A DNA stretch of 32,270 nucleotides, taken from contig JAMPHA010000027.1 of assembly GCA_023663615.1 (NCBI GenBank), forward strand, positions 1-32,270. The letters are read 5' to 3'. Positions 16,938 to 23,418 of this stretch are shown one piece after another; within the stretch, counting starts at the first letter, position 1; each line of letters starts with the position of its first letter. The stretch is from DLAJ01 sp023663615. GTDB taxonomy: Bacteria > Bacillota > Clostridia > Lachnospirales > Lachnospiraceae. Both the position numbers and the translations under genes were made by a program. The notes below the pieces were generated by a model, which was given only the letters and a program-made list of their open reading frames with translations, did no database searches and was not told where the DNA came from.

Positions 16938-17010
16938 GGACGGGCGGGAACTCTTGAGCGTCCGCGAAAGATAACCGACCGCGCCGCCCGCGGCGCTCTT
17001 ACTTGACTAT
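16938..17010 (+). other. Candidate rolling-circle replication origin
   Basis: The 153-nt gap before rep holds two hairpins. GGACG/CGTCC (16938-16963) displays ACTCTTGAG in its loop. GCGCCG/CGGCGC (16981-16996) is followed at once by TCTTACTTGACTATAG. A hairpin next to CTTGA resembles nick sites of HUH initiators (phiX174 type and pC194 type, which cut after CTTG). Adjacency to rep supports the call. The exact nick is inference. Confidence 0.5.
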
Positions 17011-17063
17011 AGCATCATTTCTCGGACATGAAAACAAAAAAACAATAAAAAGGGGCTGTTTAA

Positions 17064-17918
17064 GTGGCAAGTTATAACGTGAAACTTTACGACTATGGCG
17101 ACGCTATGCAGATCAGACATTACGGCAAGTCGATAGTCAAAAAGAAAAGAATTTATGCCGAACAATATGTGATGGAATACACCGATAGCGGCTATGTGAT
17201 GCGGAAGAAAAAAATGGTTGACGTGACTCCCGTCCGGTCTCGGGATCGGGAAGATGAAGAACCGGAAAAAAATTCCGAACGTTCGGAATTTTTGATCAAC
17301 CGCTCCCTTACGAATTGCGCGAACCGTGCAAAGAAAAAAATTTATGAGCTTTCCCGTGCGAACAATTGGGAGTGGTTCGTGACGCTGACATTTAATCCGC
17401 AGATCGTTGACAGTACAGACTATGACAGGGTAAAAGATGTCGTATCCGATTTTTTTCACAACATGCGAAAGCGGTTTGCGCCTGATCTGAAATATCTGGT
17501 TGTTCCCGAACTGCATGCGGACGGAAAGAAGTATCATTTTCACGGGCTTTTATCAAATATCGGAAATCTGGTGATGCAGGACAGCGGAAAGACGGTTGAG
17601 AGTGACGGGGCTGTTATTTATAACCTTAAGCAGTGGCATTTTGGATTTACGACGGCTACAAAAGTTACGGACTCAAAGCGGGTTGCGTCTTACATCACAA
17701 AGTACATCACAAAAGAGTTATGCAGGGAGACGGACGGGCGGCACAGATATTTGAATAGTTCAAACTGTAACCGTCCGAAAGTGATCGAGTATGAAATGTC
17801 GAAAGAAGAGTATGCGGAAGCGCTTGACGGGCTTTATGACAATATAGGATATGTTAAATCGTTAAAGATTCCGCTTGCACACAACAAAATTGAGTATATC
17901 GAGATCAACGACGTTTAA
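17064..17918 (+). CDS. rep: HUH rolling-circle replication initiator (Rep)
   Basis: A 284-residue replication protein expected to nick the phage double-stranded origin and start rolling-circle synthesis. Motif 1 is FVTLTFNP (about residue 105). The HUH metal site is in KYHFHGLL (about residue 157). The tyrosine motif is ASYITKYITKE (about residue 208), giving the catalytic Tyr with a nearby Lys. This order matches the phage G2P/ORF2-type Rep domain. The N-terminal 80 residues are charged; within them a perfect copy of the 16-bp palindrome encodes NSERSEF. It starts at GTG after AAAAGGGG. The candidate origin lies just upstream. Confidence 0.88.
   Translation: MASYNVKLYDYGDAMQIRHYGKSIVKKKRIYAEQYVMEYTDSGYVMRKKKMVDVTPVRSRDREDEEPEKNSERSEFLINRSLTNCANRAKKKIYELSRANNWEWFVTLTFNPQIVDSTDYDRVKDVVSDFFHNMRKRFAPDLKYLVVPELHADGKKYHFHGLLSNIGNLVMQDSGKTVESDGAVIYNLKQWHFGFTTATKVTDSKRVASYITKYITKELCRETDGRHRYLNSSNCNRPKVIEYEMSKEEYAEALDGLYDNIGYVKSLKIPLAHNKIEYIEINDV
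17273..17288. repeat. Palindrome copy 6, perfect, inside rep
   Basis: TTCCGAACGTTCGGAA, fully symmetric, in the charged linker ahead of the HUH domain and in the same codon frame as copies 1-3. Confidence 0.85.
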
Positions 17919-17928
17919 GGGGTAAAAA

Positions 17929-18132
17929 ATGAAGAGAACAAAAATTTGTAAAGAGTACTGCGGAATATCTTGCATTGATGGGTCTTGCCCGCAGGCAGAC
18001 CGTGGCGAATATGCGGAATGCGGAATGGAAGTTGTGGAGAGTTGCGGCGAATGCTTTGCGTATCATGGCTGTGATGACTGTGCATTTTGGGAAACGGACA
18101 TCTGTCTGGAATCCGGACCGCCTAAGTTTTAA
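17929..18132 (+). CDS. Cys-rich small protein (67 aa)
   Basis: A 67-residue protein with ten cysteines in regular clusters (ICKEYCGISCIDGSC, CGECFAYHGCDDC, DICLESG). The pattern suggests two metal-binding sites, probably zinc or an iron-sulfur cluster. No enzyme motif is visible. It starts 11 nt after the rep stop with GGGGT upstream, so it is co-transcribed with rep, and a strong terminator follows. It may assist replication or regulate it; I do not recognise the family with certainty. Confidence 0.7.
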   Translation: MKRTKICKEYCGISCIDGSCPQADRGEYAECGMEVVESCGECFAYHGCDDCAFWETDICLESGPPKF

Positions 18133-18160
18133 TACTTACAAAAATAAAATGTTTTTTGAA

Positions 18161-18190
18161 CGGCTGATAGAAATATCAGTCGTTTTTTTT
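18161..18190 (+). terminator. Rho-independent terminator after rep and the Cys-rich gene
   Basis: A 9-bp stem CGGCTGATA / TATCAGTCG (one G-U pair), loop GAAA, followed by eight T residues. It separates the replication genes from the transposase. Confidence 0.9.
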
Positions 18191-18204
18191 CCAAATGTTT
18201 GGAA
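18189..18204. repeat. Palindrome copy 7, upstream of the transposase
   Basis: TTCCAAATGTTTGGAA, directly after the terminator and 32 bp before the transposase ATG. This copy and copy 8 share AAATGTT and bracket the transposase gene. Confidence 0.85.
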
Positions 18205-18236
18205 ATACTGCAAAAGAGAAAAGAGGGTAAAAAAAA

Positions 18237-19268
18237 ATGGGATATTTGAAAGAAAGGGAACGGTACACGATTGAAACCCTTTTGCGTGAGGGTAAAAGTG
18301 TATCATATATAGCTAAGCGGCTGGGGCGTTGCCGTGCGACGATTTATAACGAGATACACCGCGGGACAGTCGCGCGGATGCGTACAGATTTGAGCGTGCG
18401 GAATACATATGACGCATATGTGGGTCAGAGGGTACAGGATGAGCGGGCTCATAACAAAGGCAAACCGCTCAAGATCGGAAATGATATGCAGTATGTGCGC
18501 AAGGTCGAGGAGCTGATACTTGATCATAAGTACTCCCCTTATGCCTGCACGGTGTATATATCGCGGAATTGTCCCGAGATTCCGACCCGTGTTTGCACGG
18601 TGACGCTTTATAACTATATCTATTCTGGACTTTTTTTACATGTGACGAAAAATAATTTGCCATATCGCAAAAAGCGGCGCCGGAAGCCGCAGACAAATAC
18701 AAGGATGGCGTTAAATCACCGAGACGGATTGAGCATTGAGGAACGTCCGGAAGAAATTCTTTCCCGCAAATCTGCTGGACATTGGGAAATGGATACAGTG
18801 GTCAGCGGAAAGAAGAAAAGCCGTGAATGTCTGCTTGTGCTTACAGAGCGGAAAACGCGTATGGAACTTGTATACCGCATGCTTGATAAACGGGCGGCGT
18901 CTACTGTATCCGTGCTGGATCGTTTGGAAAGCCGGATCGGTACGGATCGTTTTAGGGGACTTTTCCGGACGATCACGACGGATAACGGTGTTGAATTTTT
19001 GGATTCGGACGGAATGTCAAATTCTTTGTCCGGTAGGCGCCGGACGGTGACATACTACTGTCACCCTTATAAAAGCTGTGAGCGTGGAAGCAATGAGAAC
19101 CAGAACCGGCTTATCCGGCGTTGGATTCCCAAAGGCTCGGATATATCTAAGTATACAGATCAGCAGATACGGGATATACAAGACTGGATCAATGACTATC
19201 CGCGCAAGATGTTCGGCGGGAAGTCTGCGCGGGAAGTCTTTGAGCGGGAATTTTTTAATACTTCATAA
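18237..19268 (+). CDS. IS30-family transposase, likely phage integration enzyme
   Basis: A 343-residue DDE transposase. The N-terminus has an IS30 helix-turn-helix (YIAKRLGRCRATIYNEIHRG, residues 22-41). The catalytic triad of the rve domain is visible: Asp in HWEMDTV, Asp in TTDNGVEF and Glu in RGSNENQNRLIRRW. Length is normal and no frameshift is seen. IS30-type transposases are known in other filamentous phages such as those of Spiroplasma, where they may integrate the phage. Palindrome copies 7 and 8 lie just outside the gene, about 1.1 kb apart, so an IS30-like insertion inside the phage is the competing view. The start follows AGAGGG. Confidence 0.88.
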   Translation: MGYLKERERYTIETLLREGKSVSYIAKRLGRCRATIYNEIHRGTVARMRTDLSVRNTYDAYVGQRVQDERAHNKGKPLKIGNDMQYVRKVEELILDHKYSPYACTVYISRNCPEIPTRVCTVTLYNYIYSGLFLHVTKNNLPYRKKRRRKPQTNTRMALNHRDGLSIEERPEEILSRKSAGHWEMDTVVSGKKKSRECLLVLTERKTRMELVYRMLDKRAASTVSVLDRLESRIGTDRFRGLFRTITTDNGVEFLDSDGMSNSLSGRRRTVTYYCHPYKSCERGSNENQNRLIRRWIPKGSDISKYTDQQIRDIQDWINDYPRKMFGGKSAREVFEREFFNTS

Positions 19269-19269
19269 A

Positions 19270-19285
19270 TTCCAAATGTTCGGAA
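19270..19285. repeat. Palindrome copy 8, just after the transposase stop
   Basis: TTCCAAATGTTCGGAA begins 2 bp after the stop codon. Confidence 0.85.
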
Positions 19286-19297
19286 TTTCTTTCCCGT

Positions 19298-19323
19298 ACA
19301 AGCCGCCTGTTGCGACGGCTTGT
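19298..19323 (+). terminator. Hairpin after the transposase
   Basis: An 8-bp perfect stem ACAAGCCG / CGGCTTGT with a 10-nt loop. The T run after it is weak, so it may be a terminator or, in single-stranded phage DNA, a packaging or priming hairpin. Confidence 0.5.
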
Positions 19324-19385
19324 TTGCCATGGGAAAAAATTCCTGAATGTTCTATCTGGTTGTTTTTTTTATGATAAATCATGTT

Positions 19386-19401
19386 TTCCAAACGTTCGGA
19401 A
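19386..19401. repeat. Palindrome copy 9, near the right end
   Basis: TTCCAAACGTTCGGAA, identical to copy 4, in a non-coding AT-rich stretch 75 bp inside the right direct repeat. Confidence 0.85.
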
Positions 19402-19460
19402 ATCCCTTTTTCTCTTTATTTTTCTGTCTCAAAAAATTTTTTGAAAAAAATTCTAATTTC

Positions 19461-19838
19461 CTATTGACATTTGCGGTGGGCGGGCGGTAGGCGGGCGGTC
19501 TTCCCGTCAAGGGAAACTGTCATGCCTTCCATGCTTTCCGGTATCATCGACTTAACCCATTCATGAAAACAGCGGTTGAGTGATACCGGTTCGACCAGTT
19601 TTAGCAGGCACTGCATCCAGTAGTAGCAGGGCACATCCTCTATTCCGAATTTCTCCTTCAAAAATCCGCTCACTCTCTCGTCTGTTGCCCACTGATGGAT
19701 CTGGCTGACATTTTTGAGACCGCTTATGCATCCCAGTATCACGATCGTTATGGCTTCCGCCACGCTGCAGAAATAGCCATTGTATTCTTTTGTTGTCTCC
19801 ACGTCCATAAAGTATTCTGTGATTGTATTATTTTTCAT
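19461..19838 (-). pseudogene. Truncated ISAs1-family transposase (N-terminal part)
   Basis: About 125 residues. The region YNGYFCSVAEAITIVILGCISG, KNVSQIHQWATDERVSGFLKEKFG and MTVSLDGKTA belongs to the N-terminal domain of ISAs1-type transposases (DDE_Tnp_1-associated). Intact proteins run to about 350 residues or more. Here similarity stops right after the DGKT motif, exactly at the GC-rich repeats that border the prophage, and a few unrelated residues follow before a stop. The catalytic core is missing, so it cannot be active. The missing part is not at the left border of the prophage, so this is not a simple split by insertion. Confidence 0.75.
19476..19487. repeat. Right 12-bp direct repeat of the prophage
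   Basis: GTGGGCGGGCGG, the same as at 12840. A shorter relative, GGCGGGCGG, follows at 19490 and GCGGGCGGTGG occurs at 19894, so GC-rich repeats cluster at this border. Confidence 0.5.
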
Positions 19839-19969
19839 GTTTACATAATATCACATTCCCTCTTTTTTGAAAATTGATTTCCGTGGTGATGCGGCGGGCG
19901 GTGGTTCCTTTGAACAAAAAAAGGCAATACCCTTCTGCAATAATTGTAATTATAGACGTCATCAAGCGC

Positions 19970-19998
19970 TTGACAACATAATCATTCTAATGTACACT
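19970..19998 (+). promoter_or_regulatory. Promoter of the RiPP operon
   Basis: TTGACA and TACACT with a 17-base spacer, 49 nt upstream of the precursor gene. It is the only good promoter before the operon. Confidence 0.75.
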
Positions 19999-20011
19999 AT
20001 AGTTGTGGGGG

Positions 20012-20023
20012 CGACAGTTGTCG
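20012..20023. promoter_or_regulatory. Candidate operator in the RiPP promoter
   Basis: Inverted repeat CGACA-GT-TGTCG starting about 14 nt after the -10 box. A regulator bound here would block early transcription. No regulator gene is in the cluster. Confidence 0.4.
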
Positions 20024-20046
20024 TTTTTGAAAGGAGAACTTATTAC

Positions 20047-20193
20047 ATGGAGGAAAATCTTATTTCAGAATTGGATAATGCCATTCGCACCACCGAATCA
20101 CAGAATGTCAGCTTAATTTTTGAAAACAGTACCTTTGAAGAAATTGCCAACATTGATTTCGATTTGCCCCAACAATGTTGGAAAAAAGAATAG
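20047..20193 (+). CDS. Putative RiPP precursor peptide (48 aa)
   Basis: A 48-residue acidic peptide starting MEENLISELDNAIRTTES and ending FDLPQQCWKKE. The ATG follows AAAGGAG and is chosen over longer upstream readings that lack a ribosome binding site. It is the first gene after a strong promoter and lies 75 nt ahead of a radical SAM/SPASM gene, the standard place for a precursor. The first about 36 residues would be the leader (helix then the hydrophobic FEEIANIDFD). The likely core holds the only Cys and the only Trp, adjacent, followed by two Lys. There is no Gly-Gly cleavage site. Homologues and product are not known to me. Confidence 0.65.
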   Translation: MEENLISELDNAIRTTESQNVSLIFENSTFEEIANIDFDLPQQCWKKE

Positions 20194-20268
20194 CAATTGT
20201 TAATAAATCATTTGCCGCCTCCAAATCTCTTTTAAATTTTAGACTTGGACTTTCAGAAAGGTTCTGAT

Positions 20269-21387
20269 ATGAATTCTACTTTTTCTTCAACCTATAGATT
20301 TATGTCAGCACCATTATATGCTGACATTTCCATTACAGACAGATGCAATCTAGCCTGTATGTATTGCTATGCCAATGCATCAATCCAAAATGCAGATTAC
20401 ATGGATGTACAATTATTCAATAAGGTTTCAATGGAGCTAGAAGCATGTGGCGTTAGTTATATGCGAATAGCCGGAGGCGAACCACTTATGCATCCGAAAA
20501 TATCGGATATTTTGAATATCGCAGGAAAATGCAAAATGCTTACATCCATGAGTACAAACGCCACTCTCGTTGACATGAGTATTGCCAAAATGATACATAA
20601 CTCTGGTTTAAACTGGATTGTCGTTAGCTTAGATGGTGCAGACAAAAACATAAATAACTTGACGAGAGATGGATATCATCATGTAATTCACGGTATCGAG
20701 TGCTTAATTAAAACCGGTATCCGCACAAAATTGGCAACCGTTGTATCCTCTGCAAATTATCTGCATTTTGGCGAAATAATCAGATTAGCAGAGGATATGC
20801 ATATCGCAAGCATCGGCTTTCTGCTCTTTTCTGCGGTCGGTCGTGCTTGTAAGAATATTGCGAAGCTACAGATGAACTTCTCTCAGTTAAGAGAATTCAT
20901 TATTGGCATAAATGAATATAAAGCAAAGAACAAAAATGGTATCAAAATAAATATTGTCTTTCCGCATGAGAGTATTATCCCGTGGCAGTTGTCTGCCTTT
21001 CTGACCGATAAAGAGATTTCTCAAAACTGGATTTCCACTTCGGTCGCAGAGGCCGGACAGTTCAAACGATCTATCGGATGTATGGCAGGGTTTTCAACCT
21101 GTGCGATCACCCCTGACGGCAGGCTATTTGGCTGTGAACAAATGACAAATTTTGACGAACTATGTGCCGGTTATCTCAAAACCGAAAGTTTTCTTCGCGC
21201 ATGGAACCAATCCTCCGTATTCCACCGTCTGCGAAGTACTCAAATTACAAATTTGGATGAGCGCTGTATTCATTGTACGCATGTTGGTTGTGGTGGTGGC
21301 TGTAGAGCGATTGCTTACTCTCAAACACATCATATTAATGGCTTTGACGATAGCTGTACGATACTAAACCAAACGGGGGATGCATAA
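20269..21387 (+). CDS. Radical SAM/SPASM peptide maturase
   Basis: A 372-residue enzyme. The radical SAM cluster motif CNLACMYC (C26, C30, C33) binds the catalytic [4Fe-4S] cluster and S-adenosylmethionine. IAGGEPLMHP is the SAM-binding GGE motif. The C-terminal SPASM region holds the seven-Cys pattern: CMAGFSTCAITPDGRLFGC (C, then G with C five later), CIHCTHVGCGGGC, and a last Cys in DDSC, for two auxiliary clusters. Such enzymes form C-C, C-O or thioether crosslinks in peptides. ATG 20269 follows AAAGG; a TTG 24 nt upstream is less likely. The stop overlaps the next ATG (TAATG), so the PqqD-like partner is translationally coupled. Confidence 0.88.
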   Translation: MNSTFSSTYRFMSAPLYADISITDRCNLACMYCYANASIQNADYMDVQLFNKVSMELEACGVSYMRIAGGEPLMHPKISDILNIAGKCKMLTSMSTNATLVDMSIAKMIHNSGLNWIVVSLDGADKNINNLTRDGYHHVIHGIECLIKTGIRTKLATVVSSANYLHFGEIIRLAEDMHIASIGFLLFSAVGRACKNIAKLQMNFSQLREFIIGINEYKAKNKNGIKINIVFPHESIIPWQLSAFLTDKEISQNWISTSVAEAGQFKRSIGCMAGFSTCAITPDGRLFGCEQMTNFDELCAGYLKTESFLRAWNQSSVFHRLRSTQITNLDERCIHCTHVGCGGGCRAIAYSQTHHINGFDDSCTILNQTGDA

Positions 21388-21644
21388 TGAACAAATTTTT
21401 CAGATATAGACTTAATCAGTTTTGGATTACAGTTAGGAAAGAATATGATACATATTACGTTGTATTGCCACAAACCTTAAATGTTATAATCTTAACGAAA
21501 GTACAAGCCTGCATATTATATATACTATACATAGACGGATATACCGAAAAGGAACTAAAAAACCGCTTTTTTCAAAATAATTATTCGTTACAGAATGCAG
21601 TAACTGTTTTTCTTAAACGCGCTCACCAAATAGGTTTAGCCTAA
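21387..21644 (+). CDS. PqqD-like RiPP recognition element (85 aa)
   Basis: An 85-residue protein resembling PqqD: an N-terminal beta region (YDTYYVVLPQTLNVIILTKVQ) followed by ACILYILYIDGYTEKELKNRF, the helix-DG-helix that marks the winged-helix RiPP recognition element, and a final helix. It should bind the leader of the 48-aa peptide and deliver it to the radical SAM enzymes. Start overlaps the preceding stop. Similarity to PqqD is at the fold level only, so confidence is moderate. Confidence 0.7.
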   Translation: MNKFFRYRLNQFWITVRKEYDTYYVVLPQTLNVIILTKVQACILYILYIDGYTEKELKNRFFQNNYSLQNAVTVFLKRAHQIGLA

Positions 21645-21666
21645 TCAAGAAATCGAGAGGAAATAA

Positions 21667-23418
21667 ATGCAAATTACATTGATCAATCCACCTGTCTATC
21701 ATAATGAAGAAGGAATATATCCTCCCCTTGGATTAGTATCGATCGCAACGTATCTAAAACAACACCAATATCACGTGAAAATTTTTGATTTAGCTTTAGA
21801 AGTTTACGCACATAAAAGAATCGTTGATTTTCACTTTTATCAAAATATTGCTGATGAACTATGCTCATCCGACACGGATATAATAGGGATATCCTGTCAA
21901 AACTACACTCTCGCGAGTGCGCTCAACATAGCCAAACACACAAAAAAATCATGTTCTGACACAAAAATCTTTTTGGGCGGTGTCGGAACGCACGGAATTG
22001 CAGAAAATCTACTTTCGCTTTTTCCTTTCGTTGATTATATCGTTGATGGAGAGGGCGAAGAAGCTACGGTGGATTTAATTCATTCCATCGAAACAGGGCA
22101 TTTTGAAAAAATACGAGGCGTATACTTTCGTAGTGATGATGCAATCATATTCAACGGAAAACACGCACCTATCATGAACCTTGACAGTCTTCCCCTTCCC
22201 GATTTTGGTCTGCTTAATCATATAGAAGACTATTTGCAATTATTTCCACATGAAAGAAGGGCGTTAAATATTGAGTTTGCACGAGGCTGTGGTGGAGGCT
22301 GCAGTTTCTGTGGTTGTTTTTCATTTTGGAGCGGAAAACATCGATATTTCTCCATAGATCGCGTCATACGCAATATAAAGGAATTAAAATACCGCTACCA
22401 CATTAATCATTTTTATTTATCAGATGATGATTTTATGCAAAATCCAAAACGTGTATCCGATTTTTGTACAAAATTAATTGAGTCCGGTATAAACATGACA
22501 TGGGATACCAGAGCTCGGGTGGACGAACTTGACGAACAGCTCCTTAAGCTTATGAAACAAGCAGGATGTTCCGAAATACTCATCGGTATTGAATCTACAG
22601 ATGATATTGTCCTTGATTCCATGAAAAAGAAAATCAAATCACAGGATCAATACAACGCAGTAGTTAAGACATTAAAAAGCGGCATTTTCCCCATTTTATC
22701 TTTGATTCTTGGCTATCCAACCGAAACAAGACATAGCATCAATGCGACCTTACAATTTTTAGTTAAAATCAACTTACTCAGAAAACCTTTTGTTGCATAT
22801 TTTCATCTATTATCGATTGTTCCGGGCACAGATTTATACAATAGTGAAAAGCGGAATCTCCGCAAGGAGAATGGATTCAATTATCCGATCTCGGACTTAC
22901 GATACGAAGATACTCCTATTCATCCTGAAGACATCGAAATCATTACCCAATATCCAACACTTTGCTCTACATTTTATCACCTCCCTGTCAAAAACAGTGT
23001 GGATTTGCTTCGTGGTATCTCGTTATTAGCCCCTAACGCGATTGCTGCATTTCCATTTACTTTTGAATTACTCAATCATTATGGCTATTGTTACGTCGAT
23101 TTAATAGAAAAATATATTCTTGACGCCAACGCGAAAACATACAATGTCGGACAATTCATGCGCCATATTGGGCAGACACTTCCTCCAAATACTGCACTAA
23201 GTGAAATGTTCCGCTTTGAATATCAAATATATACGGCTCAATATGATTTTTCATATGAGCCGACGGTACTTTCCTTTGTTTATGATATCATTTTTATTCA
23301 AAACCTTTTGCGAAGCGGCAGAAAATTGTCTTTCCGCATGAAACAAATACCGGTTACTTATCTTTTTGTCAAAACCGGATCACAAGTTAAGGTCTACCGC
23401 CAAAAGGAGAACTCCTAA
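21667..23418 (+). CDS. Cobalamin-binding radical SAM enzyme
   Basis: A 583-residue class B-type radical SAM enzyme. The N-terminal 150 residues form a B12-binding domain (INPPVYHNEEGIYPPLGLVSIATYL, GGVGTHGIAENLL, VDGEGEEA). The radical SAM motif CGGGCSFC is at C208, C212 and C215. YLSDDDFMQNPKR and the stretch ILIGIESTDD complete the barrel. The C-terminal 180 residues are not recognised. This architecture usually methylates unactivated carbon or phosphinate centres, including peptide residues; cyclisation or ring rearrangement is also known in the class. The ribosome binding site is GAGAGGA, and its stop overlaps the ABC gene start (TAATG). Confidence 0.87.
   Translation: MQITLINPPVYHNEEGIYPPLGLVSIATYLKQHQYHVKIFDLALEVYAHKRIVDFHFYQNIADELCSSDTDIIGISCQNYTLASALNIAKHTKKSCSDTKIFLGGVGTHGIAENLLSLFPFVDYIVDGEGEEATVDLIHSIETGHFEKIRGVYFRSDDAIIFNGKHAPIMNLDSLPLPDFGLLNHIEDYLQLFPHERRALNIEFARGCGGGCSFCGCFSFWSGKHRYFSIDRVIRNIKELKYRYHINHFYLSDDDFMQNPKRVSDFCTKLIESGINMTWDTRARVDELDEQLLKLMKQAGCSEILIGIESTDDIVLDSMKKKIKSQDQYNAVVKTLKSGIFPILSLILGYPTETRHSINATLQFLVKINLLRKPFVAYFHLLSIVPGTDLYNSEKRNLRKENGFNYPISDLRYEDTPIHPEDIEIITQYPTLCSTFYHLPVKNSVDLLRGISLLAPNAIAAFPFTFELLNHYGYCYVDLIEKYILDANAKTYNVGQFMRHIGQTLPPNTALSEMFRFEYQIYTAQYDFSYEPTVLSFVYDIIFIQNLLRSGRKLSFRMKQIPVTYLFVKTGSQVKVYRQKENS

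Larger units (their letters stand above)
12840..19487 (+). mobile_element. Integrated filamentous phage (inovirus-like prophage), about 6.6 kb
   Basis: All genes point the same way and follow inovirus logic: small structural ORFs, a large secreted adsorption protein, a pVI-like membrane protein, a Zot/pI ATPase, an origin-like hairpin region, an HUH Rep and an IS30-type transposase. A 12-bp direct repeat at 12840 and 19476 defines likely ends, giving a circle of about 6,636 nt, a normal inovirus size. A dispersed 16-bp palindrome marks the element. It lies between rplS and a truncated ISAs1 gene. The borders are inferred. The Rep, Zot and transposase show no obvious damage, so the phage could be active, but the DUF3850 gene is frameshifted. 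Confidence 0.8.

Noticed and set aside
17273..17288. Reading the phage palindrome as a LexA (SOS) box
   Set aside because: The Gram-positive SOS box needs four bases between GAAC and GTTC; here the two halves touch, and copies lie inside genes and at gene ends, not only in promoters.
18236..19268. Ordinary stand-alone IS30 insertion with long terminal inverted repeats
   Set aside because: No 20-30 bp terminal repeats or target duplications were seen next to the gene, only the element-wide palindrome; kept as an alternative in the findings.
13069..19401. Dispersed palindromes as a CRISPR array
   Set aside because: Spacing is irregular from 20 bp to over 2 kb and several copies are in coding sequence; no cas gene is present.
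19867..20046. N-terminal extension of the precursor peptide up to 108 codons
   Set aside because: The extension covers the promoter and operator and has no ribosome binding site; the ATG at 20047 has AAAGGAG.
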